Of a stretch of 64,000 bases of DNA, positions 24,908 to 35,349 are shown in pieces. The stretch is from Mucilaginibacter rivuli (GTDB lineage Bacteria; Bacteroidota; Bacteroidia; Sphingobacteriales; Sphingobacteriaceae), in NCBI RefSeq assembly GCF_019391655.1, contig NZ_JAHXPQ010000002.1:1-64000 (forward strand), in the 5' to 3' direction. Each line of letters opens with the position of its first letter. Positions within the stretch are counted from its first letter, which is position 1. Made by a program: the position numbers and the translations under genes. The notes under the pieces are model-generated. The model did no database searches and was not told where the DNA came from. It saw nothing but the letters and a program-made list of their open reading frames with translations.

Positions 24908-27163
24908 GTGGCTGCCGATCATCCTTTTACCATCACTACAAAACCGAGAAATCTTAAGCTCTTGTTTTTTGTAAGGCATGATTTTTCAAAGGATAGTTTG
25001 GTCAAATTATTGCTCAATAATCTTCGCATCTGGGGAGGTCGGTACAATCCTATAGTGCCGGTTTATAATGGCGAAGTTAACGATGGCTGGAAATCGTTTT
25101 TAACTTACCAAGACCCGGATTATATTTATTACACAAAAGGCATCGACCGTGGCTCTATGGTCGGATTGTGCGATGAAATCGGCCTTTATCCAACTGAACT
25201 GATCGAGTTGGATGAAAGGCAGGAGATTAAAGGCGTACACATCGCTAACCTGATGCCCTACCTTTCTCAGACAGGTATCCTTGAACCCAAAAATCTATGG
25301 GAGGTCGAAAACCCGTTGAAAGATTATTTTAAGCTTAATTTTTTGGTGGAGGATAGTTTTCCGGCGAATCATAATCGCTTGCAAAACCATATGGTCATCC
25401 CTGTCGGTAAAGATAATTTCGCTTCAATACACCATCACGTTGGTGAGCACCGTTTTTTTAGAAACACGCTAATTTCCGGGTACAACACCCAAAATTGGCA
25501 ATTGCGGTTGGCGCAACCGGATCATCATGCCTTTGAACTGGTTATCGGCCGAGATGATAATCCTTTCGAAGAACTTATCTATCACTGGAACAAGGAGTCC
25601 TATGCAACCCATCACCGGGAACTGCAAACCGTATTTTTGACGTATAGAGAGCTCGACTTATTATTACAGGATGATTATTTCAAAAAAGCTCTAAAGACAC
25701 TTTCGGGCGATCAGATCAAAATAAATATCGTCAGCTTTTCACTGACCGGCGAAGAACTTGAACAGGCGGCAAAGTCACTTCAAGGATTTGCCGTTTACAA
25801 TCAATTCGAGGTGAAAGACAGGTCAAATTTCCCATTTGCGATTATGGACCGGGAAGGCCTTCATCAAAAAACGAGCAACGAAAAAAGCGAGGTACAAGTT
25901 ATCCAACATAGTCACCCGTTTATTTTCCTTCCGCAATTGAGCTTTCGGTTAGAATTTACACCTTTTACACAGGCTTATGCTGTCGATCTCAGGATCGCCG
26001 AAGTGTTAAGCCCCTTTAATCAAATTCTCCGTTTCCCAAGAAATCTGAATACGCAGTTTTATGTGGAGAAATCCAGTCGCGTCCGGCGCAATAGAGAGAT
26101 TGCCATAACAATCAATCAGTCAGACCACCTGGAGGGTAAACTTCAACTCACTATACCCAAGTTTTTCGATGTCGTACGTTCCGTTGTTATCAACCCCAGA
26201 ATTACCGGAAGTGATGACTTCAAGAATATTTACTACGATGTGCGTTATTCAGACGGCAGTAACAGGATGGCGCAGTTTCTCAAATTATTCAATAATAATT
26301 TCAGTTTTGTCGAAGAATTTATCGGGGATAAATTCTGGAACGATATCTTTTTAAAACTAACGGACAATAGCAGAACTGAAGGCGATACCATCTTATTCGA
26401 AAATATATTTGAGGAATGCCAAAAGATCATGATCGAAACGGGTAAAGAAATAAAGGCCAAAGGAGAGAGTCGCTTCAATCTTGAAAATCTGCGGAAAGGG
26501 TTGACCGACACGATACAGGAGCTTACCGATCATAAAATATTTCTGCCAGGTTTTATTATCAAATGCCGCCATTGTGCTTCTAAGATTTGGTATTCTCTAT
26601 CCGAGATCCAGCATGCAATAACCTGTAAGGGGTGTTCTAATATCAACCATTTCGCTGCAGAAAATCCGATTGCTTATAAACTCAATCACCTCGTTAAGAA
26701 TAATATTGGCATGAAAAACGATGAGGGTAAATTTATGCCCGACGGAAACATGACCGCTATTCGTACTCTGGTGCATTTGAGAAATAGTTCACCGGGTAGC
26801 TTTCAATACCTTCCTCAAATTGACATCTATGGCTGTGATGACCAGAGCAAGCCGAAAACAGACCTTGATATCATAGCAATGGTCGGCGGTAAACTCTTCA
26901 TAGGCGAGTGCAAACACACGAGTAGTAAATTTCATGTAGAACGAAAAAAAAGCCTGGATAATCTGCTCGAACTTGCTTTGACAATACAGCCAGATAAGAT
27001 TATCCTATCCTGTTCGAAAGATAATGGTACTGATTTAAATAAAGCCGTAAATTATCTTCGTTCAAAAATTAGCGATTGGAAATGTAAGCCGGAGATCGTA
27101 CCCTATCGCGCTTGGACGCCTGATTATTTCGGCACCAACGAATACCGTTACTTCCGTTTTTAA
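24908..27163 (+). CDS. Zinc-ribbon / PD-(D/E)XK protein, 751 aa, upstream of the Hachiman-like pair
   Basis: A protein of no recognised family outside two C-terminal modules. C553-x2-C556 ... C573-x2-C576 form a zinc ribbon. KTDLDIIAMVGGKLFIGECKH carries D654 (or D652), E667 and K669 of a PD-(D/E)XK nuclease. The first 550 residues are mixed alpha/beta and could be a sensor or a target-binding part. The start is GTG (24908), since no ATG is near; TTG at 24962 is an alternative. It is followed in the same direction by the HamA-like gene after 75 bp, and its start faces the 576-aa nuclease gene. It may be an extra component of the Hachiman-like system. Confidence 0.65.
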   Translation: MAADHPFTITTKPRNLKLLFFVRHDFSKDSLVKLLLNNLRIWGGRYNPIVPVYNGEVNDGWKSFLTYQDPDYIYYTKGIDRGSMVGLCDEIGLYPTELIELDERQEIKGVHIANLMPYLSQTGILEPKNLWEVENPLKDYFKLNFLVEDSFPANHNRLQNHMVIPVGKDNFASIHHHVGEHRFFRNTLISGYNTQNWQLRLAQPDHHAFELVIGRDDNPFEELIYHWNKESYATHHRELQTVFLTYRELDLLLQDDYFKKALKTLSGDQIKINIVSFSLTGEELEQAAKSLQGFAVYNQFEVKDRSNFPFAIMDREGLHQKTSNEKSEVQVIQHSHPFIFLPQLSFRLEFTPFTQAYAVDLRIAEVLSPFNQILRFPRNLNTQFYVEKSSRVRRNREIAITINQSDHLEGKLQLTIPKFFDVVRSVVINPRITGSDDFKNIYYDVRYSDGSNRMAQFLKLFNNNFSFVEEFIGDKFWNDIFLKLTDNSRTEGDTILFENIFEECQKIMIETGKEIKAKGESRFNLENLRKGLTDTIQELTDHKIFLPGFIIKCRHCASKIWYSLSEIQHAITCKGCSNINHFAAENPIAYKLNHLVKNNIGMKNDEGKFMPDGNMTAIRTLVHLRNSSPGSFQYLPQIDIYGCDDQSKPKTDLDIIAMVGGKLFIGECKHTSSKFHVERKKSLDNLLELALTIQPDKIILSCSKDNGTDLNKAVNYLRSKISDWKCKPEIVPYRAWTPDYFGTNEYRYFRF

Positions 27164-27238
27164 CTAAGCGTATTATATATTTATTATTTGATCATATTAT
27201 GATAACTTAGAAGCTGATAAATCTTCACCGTTATATTC

Positions 27239-28066
27239 ATGCTCGATCAATGGTTACTGCCTCAGCCAAATTCTCCGCTCCATCGCCTTTTTGGTTCGGT
27301 TGACATCATTGAGATCACATCTCCTTCAGACGCGATTAAAAGCTATATCGGCACTGAGATTATGGAATCTTATCGCGATTGGGACTACCTCAAATTCAAT
27401 TTTGAGCAACAACCAGAAGCTGAACTAAGGAAGTATATTAATGATTATGTGTTGCCGTCAGATAAAAACCAGATCAATAAGAACGTAAGACAAGGCGATT
27501 TTGCCGAAGTGCTCTCCAGTATGATCGTCAGTTTCTTTCAAAAACGTGTCGTACCGCTTAAAAAGATGCGTTGGAAGTTTAACAAAGATCGTTCGGTATT
27601 TTGTACCGATATGATGGCTCACAACGAAGGCGATACGATTTCTGATATTTTTTATTATGAGATCAAATCCCGGTTGGGCATTAAGAAAGAAACGGTTAAA
27701 GACGTTTCTGATTACGTTACGGTTCATGCACACAATAGCTTGTTAAAAGATGAACAAAGCCCTAACGAAGGTATTGCGGATTTTCTAAGTCGTTTTCATT
27801 TTGCGGCTGGCGATCTTGCAGAATCAACAAAATTTCGGGATATAGTACTTAATCCAACTAATTACAATAAAACCTTCGAGCTTTTTTTTATTATCGAGAC
27901 ATCCGAGTTTGATACAGCCATATTGGACGCGCTTGAAAATCTGCCTCCATCGTTAAAACCCTTGTTCGTCACGATAGTTCTGATCAAAAATTTAGGCGAT
28001 TTGGTTATTGAAGTGCAAAAGAAAGCGATCCAGCGAGCCGTTGATTTTGTCTATCCGCAGCCATGA
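27239..28066 (+). CDS. hamA: HamA-like nuclease (DUF1837), Hachiman-type
   Basis: A 275-aa protein with the HamA/DUF1837 pattern: RQGDFAEVL (E90), then CTDMM (D124), then YYEIKSR (E141-I-K143), which together make a PD-(D/E)XK-type active site. In Hachiman, HamA is the DNA-degrading effector held in check by the HamB helicase. Its stop overlaps the start of the helicase gene by 4 bp (ATGA), the tight coupling expected of a HamAB complex. Similarity to classical HamA is clear in the core but weak elsewhere, so this may be a divergent branch. Confidence 0.65.
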   Translation: MLDQWLLPQPNSPLHRLFGSVDIIEITSPSDAIKSYIGTEIMESYRDWDYLKFNFEQQPEAELRKYINDYVLPSDKNQINKNVRQGDFAEVLSSMIVSFFQKRVVPLKKMRWKFNKDRSVFCTDMMAHNEGDTISDIFYYEIKSRLGIKKETVKDVSDYVTVHAHNSLLKDEQSPNEGIADFLSRFHFAAGDLAESTKFRDIVLNPTNYNKTFELFFIIETSEFDTAILDALENLPPSLKPLFVTIVLIKNLGDLVIEVQKKAIQRAVDFVYPQP

Positions 28067-31000
28067 CCACAGCAGAATATATCCAGAGCCTGGAAGGCGG
28101 CTTAGAGCAAATACTTCAGGACCCCAAATTCAATAACCATCGTAACCAGCTTTCTGCCTGGAAGCTTAGCGCAGCATTCAGCCGAAGCTATGATGAGCGC
28201 TATTTGTGGAACCGAGCTTTGTTTCTTTCTACCAATGGCTGCCAGCTAATGCTACACGGAGATAACGTACGCTTAGCCACAAGAAGCCTCCGGGAAAGCG
28301 CGCTGATCTATGAGAATTTATTTCACATTAGTGAAGTATATGATAAGGAGTTTGCGCTGATGTTATCGGCTTTGTGTTACGACCTTGCTGGTTATCAAGC
28401 AAATGCCGTGTGCTTGATCAAAAAGGTAGAAACGTATCAATTTATAACCGATGATCAACAGGTCGAAACAAGCTCGGATAACTACATCTTGCAACATTTC
28501 CGTCAGATATTACTGAAAAATATTCCGCTTGCCAATAACCTGATCAACCGCAATTTAGACAATGATCCGGGCATCCGGTTATTTAACGATGCCGCGTTAC
28601 AATGGTACCAACAAGTGCTCACCGGCATCGACACCGACTTTCTCGGCCAGATGGATAAAGTTTATCATTATTACCTGAACGCATTTAATATCCCGATTTC
28701 CCAATTGATCTTTTTGCTCAAAACCCGGCTCAAATTGTATGTTGAACGATCGATATGGTATAATCTGAATAATATAGCGCATATCAACCAGCATCCTACC
28801 TGGACCAAATATATCAAGCTGTTAACCAATAATATTTACGATGGCAGACGTATCAAAAATCTGGAACGCCGCCTATCCAAGTTTGAGTTCTGGACCTCCC
28901 AATTACGGGCCGTTCAAAAAGGTGTGCTGGATTCTGACGAATCGTTTGTGATCCAAATGCCGACCAGCGCTGGTAAGACGTTTATAGCCGAGCTTACTAT
29001 TTTAAACGCCCTGATCAAACACCCCGGCGCGAAATGCTTGTATATTAGCCCTTTTCGTGCCCTGACTAATGAAAAAGAAGGTGAATTATCCGATAATCTC
29101 TCCAAATTGGGATTTTCAGTTTCAGCACTCTCAGGCAACTATGAGATCGACGAATTTCAGGATATTATACTATCCGATACCGATGTGTTGATCGCCACAC
29201 CCGAAAAGATCGACCTCTTGCTTCGATTAAATCCAAGCTATTTTCAACAAATAGCACTCGCTGTAGTAGATGAGGGTCATATTTTAGGCGATATCAGCTC
29301 TCGGTCGAGTCTGTTGGAATTTTTGATCATCCGGCTCAAAATGACCAGGCCAGGTCTTAAAATACTGTTTATTTCGGCGGTGATGCCGCCCGCCAATGCG
29401 GATGAATATTCGGTATGGTTAAGTAATTCAGCCGGAAACGTGATCCGTTCATCCTTACATCCGGACAGCCCGCCGGCCGAAGAATGGGAACCGACCCGTA
29501 AGTTAATCGGTAGATTTGACTGGAATGGCAACAATGGCCGGATATCCTATAAAGATATGAGTACGCAAGACGAAGCCACCAATGCGGTTACACCATCTTT
29601 TATCTCTGCAATTATAAGGAAAAGGCAGTACGGCGGAACATTGCCAGATGGCATTGCCAAAGCCCAAACCTCGGCCGCACTGGCGTTCCGGCTTTCGCAG
29701 GATGGTAATACTTTAGTGTTTTGCGCGCAGGTGAAAAATACAGACCAGGTTGGAACAGCATTATTAAACTTATTGGCAAAGATGCGTGAAACGGCTGAAG
29801 CTATTCCGACTTGGTTTACTTTAAATACAGATCGTGAATCTTATTTCTATGCACGAAAATGGTATGGGCCAGATTCTTATATATCGCAATGTCTTTCTCA
29901 CGGCATTGGTGTTCATTTCGGCGATCTACCCGAAGCAGTAAGGAGGTCCGTTGAAGAAGATTTTGTAAAAGGCTACCTTAAAGTACTAATTTCAACAAAT
30001 ACCATAGGACAGGGGTTAAATTTTCCTATTAAAAATTTAGTTATACATTCTACATTAATTACCGTAAAAAATAAAATACAGATCAAAGTCGAAGTAAGGG
30101 ACTTTTGGAACATTATCGGAAGAGCTGGCCGGGCCGGCATGGAAACGGAAGGCCAGATAATCTTTAATGTAAAATCATGGACAGATGAGCAAGAATTTGC
30201 CAGATACACCAACAAAGCCAATATTGATGCTGCATACAGTCTTTTCTTTAACGTTTTGAATGCCTTAGTAGACGGAAGGATTACCCAGCGCACCTTTGAG
30301 AACAACATCAAAATATTAGCAGAGCCGTATATTCTGAACCTGATCACAGAAGAAAGTATCGGTACTGATGATGAAGATACTATCAATTCAATTCTCCAAA
30401 ACAGCCTTTTTATGGTACAATGCCAAGCTAACCAGATCGAGGTTGAACCAATTAAAAACACCTTTCGCAATATTTTCGCAAGTATCAAAGAAGATAATAC
30501 TATTGAGGAAATCAGAACATATGCCGAAACGGGCCTCTGCCTTAAAAGTAACAAGGCGATTGACAAGTTCATTACGGAAAATTCAGAATTGCTTAAGGCC
30601 GTAATTGAGGGCGACAATTATCTCGCCTTTATTGAATTATGCTATCAGTTATTTGATGAAGCATCGCTTGATGAGTTGGACTCCGAAAAATTCGATAAAC
30701 TCAAGTTGGACTTTGTGGCGTTTATACCCGTTACGAGGCTATGGGTCGAGGGAGCCGATATTGATATATTACAAAATGAGTGGGCCAATATCAGCGACAA
30801 CAGTGACCATCTTAATATTTTAATTGCACAGGGTTTTTATTACCTTTTCCCATGGATAATCAGCGCATTTTTAACGTTAGTGCGTTTTAAGTTAAATTTG
30901 GAGCAGGATGATCTCCCCGAAGACATTGCCAACGTAATCAGCTATATTAAATACGGACTTGAAGATATCGATGCCTGCCTGTTAAAGTCGATGGGTATAA

Positions 31001-31482
31001 AGAACCGAGACGTTGCGATGTTGCTGTCCGATCATTCGTTGGGCCTTAGTGGCAGAGCGCTTATCCGCTGGGTTGCTAACCTGAACGAAAACGATATTGA
31101 TCAATTGGATATTTCTGTTTACGATAAACAAAATATCCTAAGCGTAGCCCTCAAACTAACCCCGCAGAAATTTGAGAATATTCCCGATGAACTGGAGTTT
31201 GACGTTAAAGGCATCAATTTTGATGAAGACTCAAAATTCATTTCTTCCGTGCTCGTGATAGGCGATAAACTTAATATTGCAAGGGAGTTAACCAACCAGT
31301 TCGATCCATATGCCATTGAGATTTCTTTAGATAACAGCAAACTCGGCTACGTTCCCAGGGAATATGCCAAAGTATTATCGGTCGAGATTGACCTCAATGC
31401 TTCCACCTACGAACTTACCGTTATTGGCATATCACCCATTGCCGACTATTACGACATCAAAGTCAAGATGCTCAAAATATAA
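28063..31482 (+). CDS. hamB: HamB-like Ski2-type helicase with C-terminal HIRAN-like domain
   Basis: A 1,139-aa superfamily 2 helicase. Motif I is MPTSAGKTF (residues 299-307), motif II VVDEGH (401-406), motif III ISAVMPP and motif VI IGRAGRAGM. These are followed by a helical C-terminal region. A 300-residue helical N-terminal domain precedes the motor. The last 90 residues (LTNQFDPYAIEISL ... KLGYVPREYAKVL) look like a HIRAN domain, which in other proteins binds free DNA 3' ends; I do not know it as a standard part of HamB. It is translationally coupled to the HamA-like gene and is inferred to sense phage DNA and license the nuclease. Confidence 0.72.
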   Translation: MTTAEYIQSLEGGLEQILQDPKFNNHRNQLSAWKLSAAFSRSYDERYLWNRALFLSTNGCQLMLHGDNVRLATRSLRESALIYENLFHISEVYDKEFALMLSALCYDLAGYQANAVCLIKKVETYQFITDDQQVETSSDNYILQHFRQILLKNIPLANNLINRNLDNDPGIRLFNDAALQWYQQVLTGIDTDFLGQMDKVYHYYLNAFNIPISQLIFLLKTRLKLYVERSIWYNLNNIAHINQHPTWTKYIKLLTNNIYDGRRIKNLERRLSKFEFWTSQLRAVQKGVLDSDESFVIQMPTSAGKTFIAELTILNALIKHPGAKCLYISPFRALTNEKEGELSDNLSKLGFSVSALSGNYEIDEFQDIILSDTDVLIATPEKIDLLLRLNPSYFQQIALAVVDEGHILGDISSRSSLLEFLIIRLKMTRPGLKILFISAVMPPANADEYSVWLSNSAGNVIRSSLHPDSPPAEEWEPTRKLIGRFDWNGNNGRISYKDMSTQDEATNAVTPSFISAIIRKRQYGGTLPDGIAKAQTSAALAFRLSQDGNTLVFCAQVKNTDQVGTALLNLLAKMRETAEAIPTWFTLNTDRESYFYARKWYGPDSYISQCLSHGIGVHFGDLPEAVRRSVEEDFVKGYLKVLISTNTIGQGLNFPIKNLVIHSTLITVKNKIQIKVEVRDFWNIIGRAGRAGMETEGQIIFNVKSWTDEQEFARYTNKANIDAAYSLFFNVLNALVDGRITQRTFENNIKILAEPYILNLITEESIGTDDEDTINSILQNSLFMVQCQANQIEVEPIKNTFRNIFASIKEDNTIEEIRTYAETGLCLKSNKAIDKFITENSELLKAVIEGDNYLAFIELCYQLFDEASLDELDSEKFDKLKLDFVAFIPVTRLWVEGADIDILQNEWANISDNSDHLNILIAQGFYYLFPWIISAFLTLVRFKLNLEQDDLPEDIANVISYIKYGLEDIDACLLKSMGIKNRDVAMLLSDHSLGLSGRALIRWVANLNENDIDQLDISVYDKQNILSVALKLTPQKFENIPDELEFDVKGINFDEDSKFISSVLVIGDKLNIARELTNQFDPYAIEISLDNSKLGYVPREYAKVLSVEIDLNASTYELTVIGISPIADYYDIKVKMLKI

Positions 31483-31507
31483 ATTCAAATAAAAGGCGCA
31501 TCATATT

Positions 31508-33493
31508 TTAACCTGTTTTCTTTATAACGAGGTGAGACAACCCCGGATCGCTTAATAACCGCTCCATTTCCAATTGAATAATATCCTGAACATCCTGCTT
31601 CACATCCAAATAATTCCGCTGCACGATCCCGCTATTGATCTCACGTACCTTAGGCAGTTCTACATAGCCAGCGATCTCTTTCTTCAGCGCCTCATGATCG
31701 TTAATGATCTCGCAATGAAAAGCTTTTAATTCGATTTTCTCTTCGGGATTATCAGCTACCAAACCAACAAATTCACCAGAACTTAAAGCTGCGATTTTTG
31801 AGGGCGGCACTGCGGCTTCCAGTTGTTTCGAGCGGCTGATCGATGTATCCTGCCTGTTAATGGATAGACTTTCCCGATCCTGCATAATACGTCCGATCTT
31901 CTCCGACACATTTTTAGCCGTGTCTCCTGAAACCTGGCCCACCACCACATTTCCGATGATATTCATGATCACATCCGCCTGCTCCCGCCCGTGATCTTTT
32001 CGCAGTTGGCTGGCGTCCTGAATCCCCAAACAAGTGCTTACCTTGTTGCCCCTCGCGGTGGCAATGGTCGGAATGATATCGGTCATCAGTGTAGGGAACT
32101 CGTCCAGGATCAGGCTACATTTTAGCCTGTCCTTTTGATTGATGATCTTAAAAAGACGATTGGTGAACAACGATAGCACAGCACCGTATATCTGTATCTT
32201 CTGCGGGTTGTTGCCCACGCACACGATCTTTGGATTTGCGGGGTCATTGATATCCAGCGTAAAGTCGTTACCCGAAAGCACATAGTACAATTGCGGTGAG
32301 GCGATCCGCGCCATTGTTATCTTCGCCGATGCGATCTGTCCTTCCAGTTGCTCCACGGCGTCGCGTAGGTAGGCGCTCACAAAAGGGTTGATGAGCACAT
32401 CAATTTCCGGCTCGGTACGCAGCACGGTAAACAGCTTATCGTAATCGACTTGCATCAATTCGATCACATGCGGCAAGGTGCAGAACTCCCCGCCTTTGTA
32501 CTTCCGCAGGTACCAGATGATGGCCGTCAAAAAGTTGATCGGGCTCTCCACAAAGAAGTCACCTTGTTTTTTCACCCACTCCCGGTTCAGGCCAAGCAAG
32601 ATCGTACGTGCCGATTCCACCGCGTCGGTGATATCCGACATGCCCGAAGGGTCGAGTGGATTACAGCGGTTACTCCGGGACAGGTCATCAAAATTGATGC
32701 TGTAGAATTTGGGTTTGACCGTATAGTTCTCCTGGTATTTTAGGAAGGTATTGTAAGCGATGACCGCCAGATCCGGCATCTTAAAATCGTAAACGAACAT
32801 GGCAAAACCCTTGCGGATATGCTGGGTAATCACATGCCTTATAACGAAGTAAGATTTTCCAGCACCGGGAGAACCTAAAACCAGCACCCCTCTAAATGGA
32901 TTGATGATATTGATCCAACTATCCCGGACTTTTGATTTAAGCTTGTAGCGAGCCGGCAGGTTTACCGAAAATTCGTTTTCGATCAGGCGTTCCTCCTGCG
33001 GGAACGTTTCATTCTCGCTATTGAATATATCATCAGCCAGCCTGTCCCGGATAATCTTGGAGATCATGGTGCCACCACTCAGAATCAGCAGGAAGCCTAA
33101 ACCGGTTACGCCCATGTAGAGTGAGGCAATGATGGTCAATTTGCCCGGAATCAATAATAAAAAGTAGCTGGTGAGGAAAAAAAATAAACCCACCACCATA
33201 TACAGCAAGGCCGTTTTGAAATTCTGCTTCTCATCCTTACGGCCTTTAACACCGATCAATGCAATCACCAGGAAGCCCAAAGCGATCAGCTTTGACTTAT
33301 AAAAGTTGCTGAACATGCCCGTTCGCACGATATTGCCGAGCAGCCTGTCCGATAAAGGCGCTACCAAATGCCAATCGGCAAAAGCACCATAACATTCTTT
33401 GTAAAAATGTATAGCCAGCACAGCTATACTGATCAGCCTGGTCATGTCCAGGATCTTGCGCATTGCCTGATCGTTCTCTCCAGTTGTTGACAT
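31508..33493 (-). CDS. mobC: VirD4/TraG-type coupling protein (Bacteroidetes MobC)
   Basis: A 661-aa inner-membrane ATPase that delivers relaxase-bound DNA to a type IV secretion channel. The N terminus carries several membrane segments between residues about 16 and 140 and the HFYKECYGAF stretch typical of the YWFCY-type N-terminal domain of Bacteroidetes MobC proteins. Walker A is GSPGAGKS (207-214) and Walker B LKCSLILDEFPTL. It is the last gene of the leftward mobilization run and converges on the helicase gene with only 25 bp between. No channel genes are present, so it would use another element's machinery. Confidence 0.87.
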   Translation of the reverse strand: MSTTGENDQAMRKILDMTRLISIAVLAIHFYKECYGAFADWHLVAPLSDRLLGNIVRTGMFSNFYKSKLIALGFLVIALIGVKGRKDEKQNFKTALLYMVVGLFFFLTSYFLLLIPGKLTIIASLYMGVTGLGFLLILSGGTMISKIIRDRLADDIFNSENETFPQEERLIENEFSVNLPARYKLKSKVRDSWINIINPFRGVLVLGSPGAGKSYFVIRHVITQHIRKGFAMFVYDFKMPDLAVIAYNTFLKYQENYTVKPKFYSINFDDLSRSNRCNPLDPSGMSDITDAVESARTILLGLNREWVKKQGDFFVESPINFLTAIIWYLRKYKGGEFCTLPHVIELMQVDYDKLFTVLRTEPEIDVLINPFVSAYLRDAVEQLEGQIASAKITMARIASPQLYYVLSGNDFTLDINDPANPKIVCVGNNPQKIQIYGAVLSLFTNRLFKIINQKDRLKCSLILDEFPTLMTDIIPTIATARGNKVSTCLGIQDASQLRKDHGREQADVIMNIIGNVVVGQVSGDTAKNVSEKIGRIMQDRESLSINRQDTSISRSKQLEAAVPPSKIAALSSGEFVGLVADNPEEKIELKAFHCEIINDHEALKKEIAGYVELPKVREINSGIVQRNYLDVKQDVQDIIQLEMERLLSDPGLSHLVIKKTG

Positions 33494-33614
33494 ATCAGCC
33501 CCCTCTAAATCTCCCCGCTTCGGCTGCGCTCAGCACAGGCTCAGGGGAGTATTTTAATCATCCTCTCAAAATCAACTCACACTCTCTCAAATCCAGCCAG
33601 GCAGAACCGCCGGC

Positions 33615-34913
33615 TTATTCCGGCGATATCCGCTGCCGTTTCTTTTTCTTCTTTTTCCGTTTGAAATTCCAGTCCATCGTTTCGGCCTGGTACTCCGGTT
33701 CGAGCAAGGTTTCGATCAACCCTGGCCCCGTTATATTTTTCCCCTCACCAGGAATTATTTGGCCTTGGTTTACGCGTTGCCACCCCTCTTTTTCCGCCTT
33801 GCTTTGCGTCGTTTTTTTCGCCTCGCCAATGTTATTTTTCCCCTCACCGGCTTCGACGTAAGCGCAGCGTTCCAGGATGGCTTTCCCACTATAGGTTTTA
33901 CCTAACTCGCTTCCGTTAAAAACTGCTTTCTGATTATGCCGGTGATCTACATAAGTAATCCCGTAGATGACCCCATCTTTATTCTGCCGGATCACCATAT
34001 CAATACCTTCTTTCTTCAGATCAGCGGCAAGGGATGCCAGATCCATCTTATCCCTCAAAAGCGCCATGTCGATCGCATTCTTTAAGCGTGGTTTCAAAAA
34101 CTCTTTCTTAACCTTTTTCTCAGCAAACTTTACTTTCAGATTTTTTAGCGTCGGCTTGCTGTGAAACAAACAGGCCTTTACCGGCTTACCGATCTTTTCG
34201 CCATGCTCATCCAAAACCCTAAATACCAAACCCTCGTGCGCGGCTATACGGCTACCGTCACCACCTGTATCGGCAACAATATTGTATAGGCCAAGCACCG
34301 CATTCAATTCCGGCAAGGATGAAAACTGGTACTCCGCTATTGCTTTATTCAGCACATTGCCAATCGCCCGTTTCGTTTCGGTCTTGCCATAGTCCACCTT
34401 TGCCGCATTGACCGGCTTCAGCCGGAAAGCTTCGTTCTGTTTGCTGCCCTCGGCCACTACCAGCCCGAACATTTTTTCAATCTCTAAACGCGCCTGTTTC
34501 GATCTAACTTTAGCCAAATTATGCAGTGTAATGGCCTTACCATCCGGCTTGATATTGGTCGTGATCAGATGCACATGCGGGTGCCCTGCATCCGAATGTT
34601 TATATAATAACCAGGGCTGCTCACCGAATCCGATCTTATCCATATAGGCGGCTGCGATCTCCCGCAAACGTTTGTCACTTAGTGTTTCGGAAGGATCAAA
34701 ATTTAAAGAGATATGCAAGCTGTTAATTTTGGTCCGCTGGTTCAATTCCGTCAGCTTTTCAAAGCGCCGCAGTTTCTCAAAAAAGTTCAGATCGCCAGGC
34801 TCTTTAATAAAGCCTGAAGCCTCCAGACAAACCGCTTTTCCTTCCTTTAACTTATGCTCATTATAGTTCAGGATGTTGCGGATGGAACTGCTCTGGTGAA
34901 CTACTGCAACCAC
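33615..34913 (-). CDS. mobB: Relaxase / mobilization nuclease (MobB-type)
   Basis: A 432-aa relaxase of the Bacteroidetes MOB_P-like group. The N terminus VRNILNYNEHK-type segment contains the presumed nicking tyrosine Y17. The metal-binding histidines lie in HPHVHLITTN (H111, H113, H115). A basic C-terminal tail ending in a Lys/Arg run (KRKKKKKKRQR) fits DNA binding. It nicks oriT and pilots the strand. The start overlaps the upstream accessory gene by 13 bp. A 121-bp gap separates it from the coupling-protein gene and shows nothing distinctive. Confidence 0.87.
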   Translation of the reverse strand: MVAVVHQSSSIRNILNYNEHKLKEGKAVCLEASGFIKEPGDLNFFEKLRRFEKLTELNQRTKINSLHISLNFDPSETLSDKRLREIAAAYMDKIGFGEQPWLLYKHSDAGHPHVHLITTNIKPDGKAITLHNLAKVRSKQARLEIEKMFGLVVAEGSKQNEAFRLKPVNAAKVDYGKTETKRAIGNVLNKAIAEYQFSSLPELNAVLGLYNIVADTGGDGSRIAAHEGLVFRVLDEHGEKIGKPVKACLFHSKPTLKNLKVKFAEKKVKKEFLKPRLKNAIDMALLRDKMDLASLAADLKKEGIDMVIRQNKDGVIYGITYVDHRHNQKAVFNGSELGKTYSGKAILERCAYVEAGEGKNNIGEAKKTTQSKAEKEGWQRVNQGQIIPGEGKNITGPGLIETLLEPEYQAETMDWNFKRKKKKKKRQRISPE

Positions 34914-35290
34914 TCTTCTTCCACCTTTCCAAGCTGCATTTTGATCGCTTCGATTTGTCCGAATAAACGCTCCTTATCCCGCTCCCAGCCGATAAGCCAA
35001 TGCTGCATTTGCGGCAGATGATCCAGGGTGTGCAGGCGGTGCGTGGCCTGGTTGAAATTCACGCCGATGGCATTCAATTCCTTTTTTAATAAAAGCAATT
35101 CAGCCATAAATTCATCCAGCGAAGAATTGCGTGTTTTGACGGTCAGTTCCTTTCCGAACAAAACCCTGCGCACATATTCACTCAGCTTTTTAATGGTGGT
35201 TTTCTTCCACCGGGTGACCAATGTGCCGTATTCATCATTGGTGAATCTTAAAGTAATCCGGCATATCCTGCCTGTTTCTTTCGCTTCCAT
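34901..35290 (-). CDS. Mobilization accessory protein (MobA/MobC relaxosome type)
   Basis: A 129-aa protein with a ribbon-helix-helix-like N terminus (RICRITLRFTNDEYGTL, then KKLSEYVRRVLFGK) and a helical C terminus containing GVNFNQATHRLHTL, typical of the small relaxosome proteins encoded before Bacteroidetes relaxases. It should bind oriT and recruit the relaxase. The 13-bp overlap with the relaxase start supports an operon. Confidence 0.83.
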   Translation of the reverse strand: MEAKETGRICRITLRFTNDEYGTLVTRWKKTTIKKLSEYVRRVLFGKELTVKTRNSSLDEFMAELLLLKKELNAIGVNFNQATHRLHTLDHLPQMQHWLIGWERDKERLFGQIEAIKMQLGKVEEEWLQ

Positions 35291-35349
35291 CGCTTATCCC
35301 ATCTCAATCTGAAAACAGCCCAATCACACCTAAACCAGCTCATTCTTCC

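Noticed and set aside
33463-33861. 132-aa open frame on the plus strand over the relaxase gene
   Set aside because: It lies mostly opposite the relaxase C terminus and is a shadow of its Lys-rich tail (poly-Phe when read in antisense).
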